Below, piece by piece: positions 30,833 to 39,684 of a DNA stretch of 64,000 nucleotides; position 1 is the stretch's first letter, and each line of letters starts with the position of its first letter. Under the pieces are notes generated by a model that was not told the origin of the DNA, ran no database searches, and saw only the letters and a program-made list of their open reading frames with translations. The position numbers and the translations under genes are program-made. Origin of the DNA: Bacillus pumilus (GTDB lineage: Bacteria; Bacillota; Bacilli; Bacillales; Bacillaceae); assembly GCF_003431975.1 (NCBI RefSeq), contig NZ_CP027116.1:1240001-1304000 (forward strand), in the 5' to 3' direction.

Positions 30833-32206
30833 ATGATCAAGCAAGCTGTCGATTTTATATTAGACCTTGGACCAACTATTATGCTCCCGATTATTATGAC
30901 GATTTTCGGTATGATTTTAAGGCAAGGCTTTAAGAAATCCTTTCGAGCCGGTATTACCATTGGCATTGGCTTTGTCGGTGTCAATCTTGTCATTAATTTA
31001 CTTGTGAGCGGCCTTGGGCCAGCAGCAAAAGCCATGGTTAATTCCCTTGGGTTAAAGCTCGATATTTTAGATGTTGGATGGCCGATCGGAGCTGCTATAT
31101 CCTTTGGTACACCTGTTGCCCCTTTGATGATTCCTCTTGTGCTTTTATTAAATGTCATCTTATTGTCCGTTAACTTTACGAAAACATTGAATGTGGATAT
31201 TTGGAACTTCTGGCATTTGATTTTCGCAGCCTCTGTTACTTACTACGCGTATCATAATATGTTTTTGGCCCTTGCTGTTGGCTTGATCGTTTCTGCGATC
31301 ACGCTTAAATTAGCGGATTGGACGGCACCAACAATCGAACACCATTTTGGATTAAAAGGCGTATCGATGGCTCATGCTGAAACGGTCAACTTCGCGCCGC
31401 TCATGTATGCGTCTAATCGCGTCATCGACAAGATTCCTGGGTTAAATAAAATTCATGCTGATCCGGAAACATTGAAGAAACGTTTTGGTATTTTTGGCGA
31501 ACCGCTTGTGATGGGTCTCATACTTGGTATCATTATTGGTCTTCTAGGCGGCTATGATGCAAAAGGCGTCATGACCCTTGGTATTCAAATGGCAGCCGTT
31601 CTTGTGTTAATGCCAAGAATGGTCGCGTTATTAATGGAAGGTCTTATTCCAATCTCTGAGGGCGCTCGTTCTTATATTCAAAAACGCTTCCCTGGAAAAA
31701 ATGTCTATATCGGTTTAGATACAGCGATTGTAATTGGTCATCCGGCGAATATGGCGGTAGCCCTTCTCATGGTGCCGATTACCATTTTGCTTGCTGTCGT
31801 TCTACCTTACAATGGCATGCTGCCGTTTGCAGACTTATCGGTTCTCCCATTTACGGTTGTATGGGCAGTAGCAGCCGCTCGTGGAAATATTATTCGCGGT
31901 CTTATCAATAGTATTTTTACATTAATGATCGTCTTCTTTATCGCAACGAATCTTGCACCACTTGCGACCACAATGGGCAAAGCAGTCGGATTTGACTTCC
32001 CAGAAGGGGCCAACATGATTTCAGGTATTGACCTTGGTTCCCATGTCATTCCTTGGATCATGGTGAGACTTCTTGATCCGAGCAACCCATACTTTATTGC
32101 AGCGATCATCTGTGCTCTGGCTTATGCGCTTCTATGGTACTGGGTGCGAAATGATATTAGAAAGCAGTATGCGAAAGAAATGGGCTTAGATCAGAAAGAA
32201 CAATAA
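30833..32206 (+). CDS. PTS galactitol-family EIIC permease
   Basis: A 457-residue membrane permease of the GatC family, with about 10-12 hydrophobic segments. The family-typical GIGFVGVNLVINLL near residue 45 and the conserved DTAIVIGHPANMAVALLMVP near residue 300 are visible. It translocates and phosphorylates a polyol with EIIA and EIIB. ATG 30833 follows GGAGGTGG. The next gene starts 19 bases after its stop. Separate A, C and B polypeptides are the normal layout for this PTS family. Confidence 0.93.
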   Translation: MIKQAVDFILDLGPTIMLPIIMTIFGMILRQGFKKSFRAGITIGIGFVGVNLVINLLVSGLGPAAKAMVNSLGLKLDILDVGWPIGAAISFGTPVAPLMIPLVLLLNVILLSVNFTKTLNVDIWNFWHLIFAASVTYYAYHNMFLALAVGLIVSAITLKLADWTAPTIEHHFGLKGVSMAHAETVNFAPLMYASNRVIDKIPGLNKIHADPETLKKRFGIFGEPLVMGLILGIIIGLLGGYDAKGVMTLGIQMAAVLVLMPRMVALLMEGLIPISEGARSYIQKRFPGKNVYIGLDTAIVIGHPANMAVALLMVPITILLAVVLPYNGMLPFADLSVLPFTVVWAVAAARGNIIRGLINSIFTLMIVFFIATNLAPLATTMGKAVGFDFPEGANMISGIDLGSHVIPWIMVRLLDPSNPYFIAAIICALAYALLWYWVRNDIRKQYAKEMGLDQKEQ

Positions 32207-32225
32207 TCGAGCTGGAGGGATTCTT

Positions 32226-32504
32226 ATGGCAAAGAAAATATTGGTATCATGCGGAACAGCAGTGGCAACATCAACAGTTGTTGCAAAAAAGGTTGAAGAG
32301 ACGTTAAAGGAAAAAGGGTATGATGTCGTGGTGGAACAGTGTAAGGCATCTGAAGTCCCGCAAAAAGCGGAGGGCGCTGATTTAATTGTGACGACAACGC
32401 CTGTGAGTGATACAAAAGGAACGCCTGTGATTCAAACATTATCCTTTTTAACTGGATTTGGCATTGAAGATGATATTGAGAAAATCATAGATCATATTAA
32501 GTAA
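32226..32504 (+). CDS. PTS galactitol-family EIIB component
   Basis: A 92-residue EIIB of the lactose/galactitol fold. The phosphorylated cysteine is Cys9 in ILVSCGTAVATSTVVAKKV. It relays phosphate from EIIA to the sugar bound by EIIC. CTGGAGGG precedes ATG 32226. The length is usual for GatB-type proteins. Confidence 0.92.
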   Translation: MAKKILVSCGTAVATSTVVAKKVEETLKEKGYDVVVEQCKASEVPQKAEGADLIVTTTPVSDTKGTPVIQTLSFLTGFGIEDDIEKIIDHIK

Positions 32505-32566
32505 CCAATCATTTCATGGAGGAGCTTTCATAGCTCCTTCTATGTCACCTGAAAGGAGGACAACTC

Positions 32567-33013
32567 ATGCAGCATCATGCTTATAGCCGAACGTCTGCCG
32601 TCTTGTCTATTTTTCTTCCAGCCGTGCTCATCTGTCTGTTTTTCCTCTGGTCTCTTTATACGTTAATGTCATCAGGTCCTGAGCCGTTAGCTGTGTTAGG
32701 GGTTTATACGCTGCCTATCCTCATGCTTTCTAGTATCACGGGGCTGAATCAGCCGACACAGGTCATCATTAGTGAAGATAAGCTGAAAATAGGCGCTTTT
32801 GGCAGATGGCACACATATGCGGTTTCTGATATTAAAGGAAAGCTTTTTATTAAGCCATACCCTCATATCGGCAAAGTCTATGTCAGGATAGGGCCAGCAC
32901 GAATATTCGGAGGACGTTACTGGATATCAAGTGAGATGAGTGAGTATAAGCAGCTTGTGCAAACATTGCAGGATTTTGCGAAGGGTGATGAAAAGGAGGG
33001 TGCAGCTATATGA
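32567..33013 (+). CDS. membrane protein of unknown function in the PTS operon
   Basis: A 148-residue protein with two N-terminal membrane spans (VLSIFLPAVLICLFFLW and PLAVLGVYTLPILMLSSI). The C-terminal cytosolic part has the strand pattern of a bacterial PH-like domain (QVIISEDKLKIGAFGRWHTY, then DIKGKLFIKPYP). AAAGGAGG precedes ATG 32567. It overlaps the dehydrogenase gene by 4 bases, so it is translationally coupled to the operon. I know no PTS partner like it; the role is unknown. Confidence 0.7.
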   Translation: MQHHAYSRTSAVLSIFLPAVLICLFFLWSLYTLMSSGPEPLAVLGVYTLPILMLSSITGLNQPTQVIISEDKLKIGAFGRWHTYAVSDIKGKLFIKPYPHIGKVYVRIGPARIFGGRYWISSEMSEYKQLVQTLQDFAKGDEKEGAAI

Positions 33014-34041
33014 AATCAGCTGTCTTTTATTCTTCAGAGGACATTCGGTATGAGGAGCGAAACCGCCCTTCGATTGGTGATGATGAAGTGCTGTTAAGGT
33101 TGCGTGCTTGCGGATTATGCGGGACGGATATTTACAAAGCAACACATGAAACAGTCCCTCCTGGAACAGTGCTGGGACACGAAATCGCTGGTGACATTGT
33201 TGAAACCGGAAACAATGTGAGGAATGTCCAATCGGGAGACAGGGTTTATGTCGCGCACCATGTGCCTTGCTTCACCTGTGACTTTTGTCAAAAGGGGTTT
33301 TATACAATGTGTCCGCAGTTTGCAGCCACTAATGTAGAGCCAGGCGGGTTTTCAGAGTATATCCGTGTTCCTGCTTTACATGTCAAGCACACAATGGGAA
33401 AGCTCCCGCAGGAAGTCTCATATGAGCAAGGTGCAATGGTGGAGCCAGTCGCCTGCTGCCTGCACGGGTTTGAACGAGCACCTGTTCATCCAGGAGATTC
33501 AGTGCTGATCCTTGGAGCGGGGCAAATTGGCTGCATCCAATTACAGCTCGCCAAACATTATTTGGCTGGGAAAGTGATGATAACAGATGTGAATGAGAAC
33601 CGGCTGCTGCAGGCGAGAAATTTAGGTGTAGACCTCGCTTTTCATCCAGCATCTGAGCCTGTGAAAGACCGAGTGATGAAAGAAACAAATGGAAAGGGAG
33701 CAGACCTCGTCGTAATATCTGTTGGGAGCAGTGCGCTTTTAAAAGAAGCGTTTCAAGCGGTAGCGAGAGGCGGAACGATTTTAGTGTTTGCTCATTTTCC
33801 AAAGGGAGATGTCTCCATTCCTGCTGAACGATTTTTCCATGATGAAGTGAAAGTAGTAGGAGCCTATTCCTCACATCCTTATCACTATCGTGAAGCCCTT
33901 GAACTTCTGAAGGCTAAAGTGGTCAACGCAGACAAGATGGTGACGCACCGTTATCCGTTAAGTCAACTGCTTCAGGCGATAGAATGTGCAAGGCACCCTG
34001 AAGGAGAAAGTGTCAAAATCATGTTGTATCCAGATGAATGA
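33010..34041 (+). CDS. zinc-dependent polyol dehydrogenase (GatD/sorbitol dehydrogenase family)
   Basis: A 343-residue medium-chain dehydrogenase. Catalytic zinc ligands: Cys in RACGLCGTDIYK and His-Glu in GHEIAGD. Structural zinc cysteines lie in CFTCDFCQKGFYTMC. The Rossmann motif is GAGQIGC near residue 170. It should oxidise the polyol phosphate delivered by the PTS with NAD+, like galactitol-1-phosphate 5-dehydrogenase. ATG 33010 overlaps the upstream gene by 4 bases and AAAGGAGG (32994-33001) serves as its site. It closes the first transcription unit; a hairpin with T's follows. Confidence 0.9.
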   Translation: MKSAVFYSSEDIRYEERNRPSIGDDEVLLRLRACGLCGTDIYKATHETVPPGTVLGHEIAGDIVETGNNVRNVQSGDRVYVAHHVPCFTCDFCQKGFYTMCPQFAATNVEPGGFSEYIRVPALHVKHTMGKLPQEVSYEQGAMVEPVACCLHGFERAPVHPGDSVLILGAGQIGCIQLQLAKHYLAGKVMITDVNENRLLQARNLGVDLAFHPASEPVKDRVMKETNGKGADLVVISVGSSALLKEAFQAVARGGTILVFAHFPKGDVSIPAERFFHDEVKVVGAYSSHPYHYREALELLKAKVVNADKMVTHRYPLSQLLQAIECARHPEGESVKIMLYPDE

Positions 34042-34058
34042 GAATGTACAAGATTGGA

Positions 34059-34108
34059 AGAGAAAGAGAAGTTCTTTAGAAAAGGGCTTTGCCTTTCTCT
34101 TTTTTTCT
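34059..34108 (+). terminator. hairpin with T tract between adh and acoA
   Basis: AGAGAAAG (34059-34066) can pair with CTTTCTCT (34093-34100), with an inner AAAGG/CCTTT alternative, followed by seven T's. It probably separates the PTS unit from the aco unit. Confidence 0.5.
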
Positions 34109-34117
34109 GATAAAAGG

Positions 34118-34131
34118 TGAAAACGCTTAAA
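34118..34131 (+). promoter_or_regulatory. cre site upstream of acoA
   Basis: TGAAAACGCTTAAA matches the CcpA consensus at all but one conserved base and lies just upstream of the SigA promoter at 34148. Confidence 0.6.
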
Positions 34132-34147
34132 AATGAAAGAGAAACGC

Positions 34148-34176
34148 TTGACTTCGAAGATCGATAAACGTATGAT
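34148..34176 (+). promoter_or_regulatory. SigA promoter of the aco-type operon
   Basis: TTGACT (34148-34153), exactly 17 bases, TATGAT (34171-34176). No -12/-24 SigL promoter is seen, unlike the classical acoABCL operon driven by AcoR and SigL. Confidence 0.7.
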
Positions 34177-34223
34177 TATTACAAATGTAACATATAAGAA
34201 CAAATGTAAAGGGGAGAGAAGAA

Positions 34224-35207
34224 ATGCAAAAACAAATCACTTTGCCTGATCAGATGAGTCATGAGAAATTAGCGGATTTATATAAACAAATGTGGTTAGT
34301 GAGATATTTTGATGAAAAGGTCGATCAATTCTTTGCAAAAGGACTGATTCATGGAACCACTCACTTATGTGTTGGACAGGAAGCATCAGCTGTTGGATCG
34401 ATTGCCGTATTAAAAGATAAAGATAAGATCGTCAGCACTCACCGTGGACATGGTCACTGTATTGCAAAAGGTGCAGAGGTCAACAAAATGATGGCTGAAT
34501 TATTCGGACGTGAAACTGGCTATTGCAAAGGAAAAGGCGGCTCAATGCATATCGCTGACTTAGAAAAAGGGAACCTTGGAGCAAATGGCATCGTTGGCGG
34601 CGGTATCCCTCTGGCAACAGGTGCGGCGCTCACATCTAAAATGAAACAGGAAGGCTTTGTCGTTCTTTGTTTCTTCGGAGATGGTGCTACAAATGAAGGC
34701 AGCTTCCATGAAGCGCTAAATCTTGCATCCATCTGGGATTTACCTGTTGTGTTCATTTGCGAAAACAACCAGTACGGCATGTCTGGCCCTGTGAAAGAAA
34801 TGATCAACATTGAAGACATTTCAACAAGAGCAGAGAGCTATGGAATGCCAGGAAAAACGGTTGATGGAAATGACATGGTCGACATTATGAACACAGTAGA
34901 TGAAGCAGTCAGCCGCGCAAGAGCTGGAGAAGGTCCATCACTCATTGAAATGAAAACGTATCGCTGGAAGGGTCACTCTAAGAGTGATGCGAAAAAATAC
35001 CGTACACGTGAAGAAGAAACAGAATGGAGACAAAAAGACGGAATCAAACGCTTTAAGTCTCTCTTAATTGAAATGAATGTGTTGACAGAAGAGCAGGCAG
35101 CGACCTTGCAGGAAGAGGCAAAGCAGGAGATTGAAGCATCTGTGGAATTCGCTAAAAACAGCAAAGAACCGTCAATCGATACACTATTAGAGGATGTATA
35201 CGCCTAA
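34224..35207 (+). CDS. acoA: thiamine-dependent dehydrogenase E1 alpha subunit (AcoA-like)
   Basis: A 327-residue E1 alpha of the acetoin/2-oxoacid dehydrogenase family. The thiamine diphosphate motif begins GDGATNEGSFHEALN (about residue 152) and ends VFICENNQYG. Together with the beta subunit it decarboxylates a 2-oxoacid or cleaves an acyloin, passing the acyl group to lipoate. GGGGAG precedes ATG 34224. Closest to AcoA by length and sequence, but the context (polyol PTS, no AcoR) makes acetoin only one of several possible substrates. Confidence 0.88.
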   Translation: MQKQITLPDQMSHEKLADLYKQMWLVRYFDEKVDQFFAKGLIHGTTHLCVGQEASAVGSIAVLKDKDKIVSTHRGHGHCIAKGAEVNKMMAELFGRETGYCKGKGGSMHIADLEKGNLGANGIVGGGIPLATGAALTSKMKQEGFVVLCFFGDGATNEGSFHEALNLASIWDLPVVFICENNQYGMSGPVKEMINIEDISTRAESYGMPGKTVDGNDMVDIMNTVDEAVSRARAGEGPSLIEMKTYRWKGHSKSDAKKYRTREEETEWRQKDGIKRFKSLLIEMNVLTEEQAATLQEEAKQEIEASVEFAKNSKEPSIDTLLEDVYA

Positions 35208-35223
35208 TTAGGAGGGGAATCTT

Positions 35224-36219
35224 GTGACAAAAACAACAGTGAGAGAGATTTCATATTTAGAAGCCGTTCGAGAGGCTATGAGTCAGGAAATGAGAGAGAA
35301 CCAAGATGTATTCATTTTAGGTGAGGATATCGGCGTATATGGCGGTGCTTTTGGTGTCACGCGCGGCATGATTGAAGAATTCGGCCCAGAACGCGTGCGG
35401 AATACACCGATCTCAGAGGCAGCCATCGCAGGAGGCGCAGTCGGAGCGGCATTAACAGGTATGCGTCCAATTTTAGAACTTCAATTCTCTGACTTTATTA
35501 CGATCGCGATGGATCAACTTGTAAACCAAGCAGCGAAAACACGTTACATGTTTGGCGGAAAAGGGAAGGTCCCGCTCGTTGTGAGAACACCAGCAGGATC
35601 GGGAACCGGCGCAGCGGCGCAGCACTCACAAAGCTTAGAGGCGTGGATGGCTCATATTCCGGGGCTAAAGGTGGTTCAGCCTTCAACAGCCTATGATGCA
35701 AAAGGACTTTTGAAAGCGGCAATGGATGATGACAATCCTGTCATTTTCTACGAGCATAAGCTTTTATATAAAACAATCGGTGAAGTGCCAGAAGAGGCAT
35801 ATTCAATTCCTCTAGGGAAAGCAGATGTGAAGAGAAGCGGAAAGGACGTCACGATTGTAGCAACAGCCATTATGGTACACAAAGCGTTAGAAGCGGCGAA
35901 GGAATTAGAAGCAGAGGGCATCGATGTCGAAATCATTGATCCAAGAACCCTCGTCCCATTAGATGAAGAAACCATTATCGAATCTGTCAAGAAAACGGGT
36001 AAATGTATCGTCATCCATGAGGCGGTCAAGCGAGGCGGCTACGGCGGAGAGATTGCTAGTATGATAGCGGAAAGTGAAGCCTTCGACTATTTAGATGCGC
36101 CAATTAAACGACTGGGCGGTCTTGCAGTTCCAGTACCATACAACCCGACACTGGAAAAAGCGGTCATTCCACAAGTGCCAGATATTATTGAAGCAGCAAA
36201 AGAGCTTGTGCGCTCTTAA
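35224..36219 (+). CDS. acoB: thiamine-dependent dehydrogenase E1 beta subunit (AcoB-like)
   Basis: A 331-residue transketolase-fold subunit that completes the E1 active site. The conserved [18 protein letters not shown], the central [15 protein letters not shown] and the C-terminal [19 protein letters not shown] stretches are intact. Start GTG 35224 follows AGGAGGGG. It is 16 bases downstream of acoA in the same operon. Confidence 0.9.
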   Translation: MTKTTVREISYLEAVREAMSQEMRENQDVFILGEDIGVYGGAFGVTRGMIEEFGPERVRNTPISEAAIAGGAVGAALTGMRPILELQFSDFITIAMDQLVNQAAKTRYMFGGKGKVPLVVRTPAGSGTGAAAQHSQSLEAWMAHIPGLKVVQPSTAYDAKGLLKAAMDDDNPVIFYEHKLLYKTIGEVPEEAYSIPLGKADVKRSGKDVTIVATAIMVHKALEAAKELEAEGIDVEIIDPRTLVPLDEETIIESVKKTGKCIVIHEAVKRGGYGGEIASMIAESEAFDYLDAPIKRLGGLAVPVPYNPTLEKAVIPQVPDIIEAAKELVRS

Positions 36220-36236
36220 ATAAAGGGGAGAAGATC

Positions 36237-37562
36237 ATGCCAAAAGAGATATTTATGCCGAAGCTAAGCAGTACGATGGAGATCGGCACCTTGCTTCAAT
36301 GGTTTAAAGAAGAAGGAGATTCGGTTGAAATCGGTGAGCCTCTTTTTGAAATTATGACAGACAAGATCAATATCGAGGTGGAAGCCTATGATGATGGCAT
36401 TTTTCTAAAGAAATACTTCGAAGCTGATGATCAAATTCCAGTCAATGCTGTCATTGGATATATCGGAGAGGCGAATGAACAGGTGCCAAGCGAGCCGCCG
36501 GCACAGGCAGACGAAGAGTCCTCAGAAAGCGGCGAATCGTCTTCACCAGACATGGATTCAACTGCTTCTACTGAAGCCCAAAAAACGTCTGATGAAAAAG
36601 TACGTGCCACGCCCGCAGCGAGAAAAACGGCAAAGGATCATCATGTGGCGATTCATGAAGTATCCGGCACAGGACCAAAAGGCAGAGTTCAAAAGCGAGA
36701 TGTCGAGGCGGTCGTTCATTCTAGCGAGAAAGATCAGCGTGTGTCACCACTTGCAGAAAAAGTCGCTGCTCGCAAAGGAATCGATTTAGCAGCAGTTTCT
36801 GGATCTGGCGCTCACGGCAAGATCATGAAGAGTGACGTACAAGCAGCAGCAGCGCAAACAACAGAGGCTTCGCCGGTGAAAACCCAAAAACTAGCAGGTA
36901 TGAGAAAAGTGATTGCTGATCGCATGTCACAGAGTGCCTTTACAGCACCACATGTCACATTAACAAGTGAAATTGATATGACGAAGGCAAAAGAAATGCG
37001 TCAGCAGCTCCTGCCAGCGATTGAAAAAGAGACAGGCTACCGATTGTCATTTACAGAAATCATCATTCATGCGGTCAGCCATCTACTCACCCGCCACCCG
37101 CACATCAATATGACATTTGAACAAAATGAACTCCATTTCCATGAAGAAGTGCACATTGGTCTAGCTGTTGCGGTAAAAGATGGTTTAATGGTTCCAGTCA
37201 TTTCTCATGCGAATCAAAAAGGATTAAAACAACTGACAAAAGAGGCAAAGGAAATTGGTCGAAATGCTCGTGATCAAAAATTGCTGCCTGATCAGTTGAA
37301 AGGATCTACTTTTACGATTAGTAATTTAGGCATGTATGCCATTGATGCCTTTACTCCGATCATTAATCAGCCAGAAGTGGCGATTTTAGGTGTAGGACGC
37401 ATTCAAGATAAACCTGTTGTGGTAGATGGAGAAATTCAGGTGCGGCCAATGATGGGTGTCAGTTTATCGTTTGATCACCGCGTGGTAGATGGCGCACCAG
37501 CAGCTGCCTTTTTAACAGACCTTAAAAAAGTGCTTGAACAACCATTTGAATTGCTAATGTAG
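36237..37562 (+). CDS. acoC: dihydrolipoyl acyltransferase E2 (AcoC-like), two E3-binding domains
   Basis: A 441-residue E2 core. The lipoyl domain (residues 1 to about 78) carries the lipoylated Lys43 in MTDKINIEV. Then comes an acidic linker, two successive peripheral-subunit-binding domains (about 122-160, TPAARKTAKDHHVAIHEVSG; about 165-205, SPLAEKVAARKGIDLAAVSG) and the CoA acyltransferase domain ending in SFDHRVVDGAPAAAF with the catalytic His and Asp. Most E2 chains have one such binding domain, so the pair is unusual. AAGGGGAG precedes ATG 36237. Confidence 0.9.
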   Translation: MPKEIFMPKLSSTMEIGTLLQWFKEEGDSVEIGEPLFEIMTDKINIEVEAYDDGIFLKKYFEADDQIPVNAVIGYIGEANEQVPSEPPAQADEESSESGESSSPDMDSTASTEAQKTSDEKVRATPAARKTAKDHHVAIHEVSGTGPKGRVQKRDVEAVVHSSEKDQRVSPLAEKVAARKGIDLAAVSGSGAHGKIMKSDVQAAAAQTTEASPVKTQKLAGMRKVIADRMSQSAFTAPHVTLTSEIDMTKAKEMRQQLLPAIEKETGYRLSFTEIIIHAVSHLLTRHPHINMTFEQNELHFHEEVHIGLAVAVKDGLMVPVISHANQKGLKQLTKEAKEIGRNARDQKLLPDQLKGSTFTISNLGMYAIDAFTPIINQPEVAILGVGRIQDKPVVVDGEIQVRPMMGVSLSFDHRVVDGAPAAAFLTDLKKVLEQPFELLM

Positions 37563-37574
37563 GAGATGAATCGG

Positions 37575-38957
37575 ATGACGAAAACGTATGATCTGACAGT
37601 CATTGGCGGAGGGCCAGGCGGGTATACTGCCGCCCTGCAAGCAGCTGAACGCGGACGAAAGGTCGCTTTGATTGAGGAGGACTTTCTAGGTGGTACTTGT
37701 TTAAATCGGGGCTGCATCCCTTCAAAGACCCTGCTGAAACATGCAGAAGTCATTGAATCAATTGAGAAGGCGAAAAGCTGGGGAATCGAAACAGGTGACA
37801 TGATCCTTTCTTTCGATAAAATGAGAAAGCGCAAAGATGACGTCATTGAAAAGCTCAGAGGCGGAATTTCCTTTTTATTAAAGCAAGGAAAGATTGATGT
37901 ATATAACGGCAGAGGCACAGCGGTGACAAAGCATCGGATTGAGATTGAAAAACAAGATGGATCAGAATCGATTGAAACGAATGAGTTAATCATTGCCACT
38001 GGATCTACACCAGCCATTCCGCCAATACCGGGGCTTAAAGATATTCCATTTGATACAAGTGATACGATTTTTGACATCCCAGATATCCCTGCTTCTATCG
38101 TCATTATTGGCGGAGGTGTGATTGGGCTTGAGCTGGCTTGTATTTTCCAGAGTCTTCAATCAAAAGTCACCATTATTGAAGCGGCTCCGTCTATCATTCC
38201 GCAAGAGGATGAAGAAGCATCTAAGCTGCTAGAAAGAGAACTCAAGAAAAAAGGCATCCATATCGCAAAGAAAACCACTGTGACAGAGGTAACGGAAAGC
38301 GAAGGTGTCAAAGCGGTTCATGCAACAGATGATAAAGGAGAGACGCACATCTTTACGGCGGAAAGACTGCTTGTCTGCGTAGGAAGAAAACCGAGTGTAT
38401 CAGCCGTAATTCAGCTTGATCTTCAGTTTGATGGTCCGTTTATCAAGGTGAACGATCAGATGCAGACAAGTGCTGAAGGTGTATACGCAGTTGGGGATGT
38501 CGCCGGCGGCTATCAGCTCGCTCATGCGGCGATGGCAGAGGCAGCCGTTGCGGTCAGCAATATATGCGGCGAACCTGAAAGAATGAATAACGATATCGTT
38601 CCGAGGTGTATTTATACATTGCCAGAGGTAGCAAGTGTCGGTCTTACGGAGAAAGAGGCAAAAGCCAAGGGGCTAAGTGTACAAACAGAACGTTTTGATT
38701 TAGCGGCAAGCGGTAAAGCGCTAGCGGCAGGTGTTCAATCAGGCTTTATTAAATTGGTGTACGATACAGCATATGGCGAAGTGATCGGCGCGACGATGGT
38801 TGGTCCGCACGTCACAGAAATGATTTCAGAAGCTTCCTCCTTTATGAATTTAGAAGGAACAGCAGAAGAGATGGCGAAAATGATTCATCCTCACCCGACC
38901 ATCTCAGAAGGCTTTTATGAAGCAGCCCTTCATATCGTGAGCAAGCTGAGAAAATAA
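37575..38957 (+). CDS. acoL: dihydrolipoyl dehydrogenase E3 (AcoL-like)
   Basis: A 460-residue FAD flavoprotein that reoxidises the lipoate of E2 with NAD+. FAD motif VIGGGPGGYTAAL at the N-terminus, redox disulphide GGTCLNRGCIPSK, NAD motif IIGGGVIGLELA, and catalytic HPHPTISE at the dimer interface are all present. ATG 37575 has AGGAG 9 bases upstream; ATG 37566 is too close to that site. It lies 12 bases after acoC, completing a full dehydrogenase complex. Confidence 0.93.
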   Translation: MTKTYDLTVIGGGPGGYTAALQAAERGRKVALIEEDFLGGTCLNRGCIPSKTLLKHAEVIESIEKAKSWGIETGDMILSFDKMRKRKDDVIEKLRGGISFLLKQGKIDVYNGRGTAVTKHRIEIEKQDGSESIETNELIIATGSTPAIPPIPGLKDIPFDTSDTIFDIPDIPASIVIIGGGVIGLELACIFQSLQSKVTIIEAAPSIIPQEDEEASKLLERELKKKGIHIAKKTTVTEVTESEGVKAVHATDDKGETHIFTAERLLVCVGRKPSVSAVIQLDLQFDGPFIKVNDQMQTSAEGVYAVGDVAGGYQLAHAAMAEAAVAVSNICGEPERMNNDIVPRCIYTLPEVASVGLTEKEAKAKGLSVQTERFDLAASGKALAAGVQSGFIKLVYDTAYGEVIGATMVGPHVTEMISEASSFMNLEGTAEEMAKMIHPHPTISEGFYEAALHIVSKLRK

Positions 38958-38988
38958 ATGCCAAACAAGGGATAGGGAGGAGATCCAT

Positions 38989-39684
38989 GTGCACGTCCAG
39001 CTTCATCAGAAAGCGGCACTTGTGACAGGAAGCACAGATGGATTTGGAGAAGCCATCTGCCTGGCTTTAGCCCGGGCAGGTGCACATGTTTTTTTACACA
39101 CGTTTCATGATGAATCAAAGGCTAGAACGATTTGTGAAGACATTCAAAAAATGGGCGGTCAGGCGAGCATCATCATGAACCCGCTAGAAACGCCACGTGA
39201 TGCGACGCGTATGCTGAGGCAAGTGATCGATACATGCGGTAAACTCGATATTTTGGTCAATCAAGCAGAGCAAGGGGCGGAAGCGGAGCTTGATGCCGCT
39301 CCCCCTGATAAATGGGTAGATGAAGTAGAATCGGCTGTAAATACCATTTTTCTTTCTAGTCAAGCAGCTGTTTGGCATATGGTCGACCAGAAGCAAGGCT
39401 GCATTATTAATATTTCGTCATCAGGCAGTATAACAGGCGATGGCGGGATCTCACATGCTACATCGAATTCTATGCTGAATGCCATGACAAAAGGGCTGGC
39501 GCGAGAATTTAAAGACAAAGGCATCCGGGTGCTCGCCTTATTGCCACCGCCTCTCCATTTAGTTCCTGACACAGAGCGAATCAAGGAAACGGTGGCCCAT
39601 ATGACGGTCTTTTTAAGTACTTCATATGGTGCATTTACAGATGGTGCAGCCATTATGCTTGATGGGGGTGAGAGTGCTGGCTAA
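38989..39684 (+). CDS. short-chain dehydrogenase-like protein lacking the catalytic Tyr and Lys
   Basis: A 231-residue Rossmann-fold protein of the SDR family. The cofactor motif ALVTGSTDGFG is kept and INISSSGSITG supplies the serine. Where the family has YxxxK, the sequence reads GISHATSNSMLNAM, so Tyr is His and Lys is Asn, and NNAG has become NQAE. It is therefore unlikely to be a normal oxidoreductase; it could bind cofactor, partner the next SDR or be decaying. GTG 38989 follows GGGAGGAG by 6 bases. The next SDR overlaps its 3' end by about 11 bases. Confidence 0.8.
   Translation: MHVQLHQKAALVTGSTDGFGEAICLALARAGAHVFLHTFHDESKARTICEDIQKMGGQASIIMNPLETPRDATRMLRQVIDTCGKLDILVNQAEQGAEAELDAAPPDKWVDEVESAVNTIFLSSQAAVWHMVDQKQGCIINISSSGSITGDGGISHATSNSMLNAMTKGLAREFKDKGIRVLALLPPPLHLVPDTERIKETVAHMTVFLSTSYGAFTDGAAIMLDGGESAG

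Noticed and set aside
33383..33874. 163-codon minus-strand frame inside the zinc dehydrogenase
   Set aside because: Antisense shadow of codon bias; no start signal.
37475..38104. 209-codon minus-strand frame inside acoC/acoL
   Set aside because: Antisense to catalytic regions of two conserved genes.
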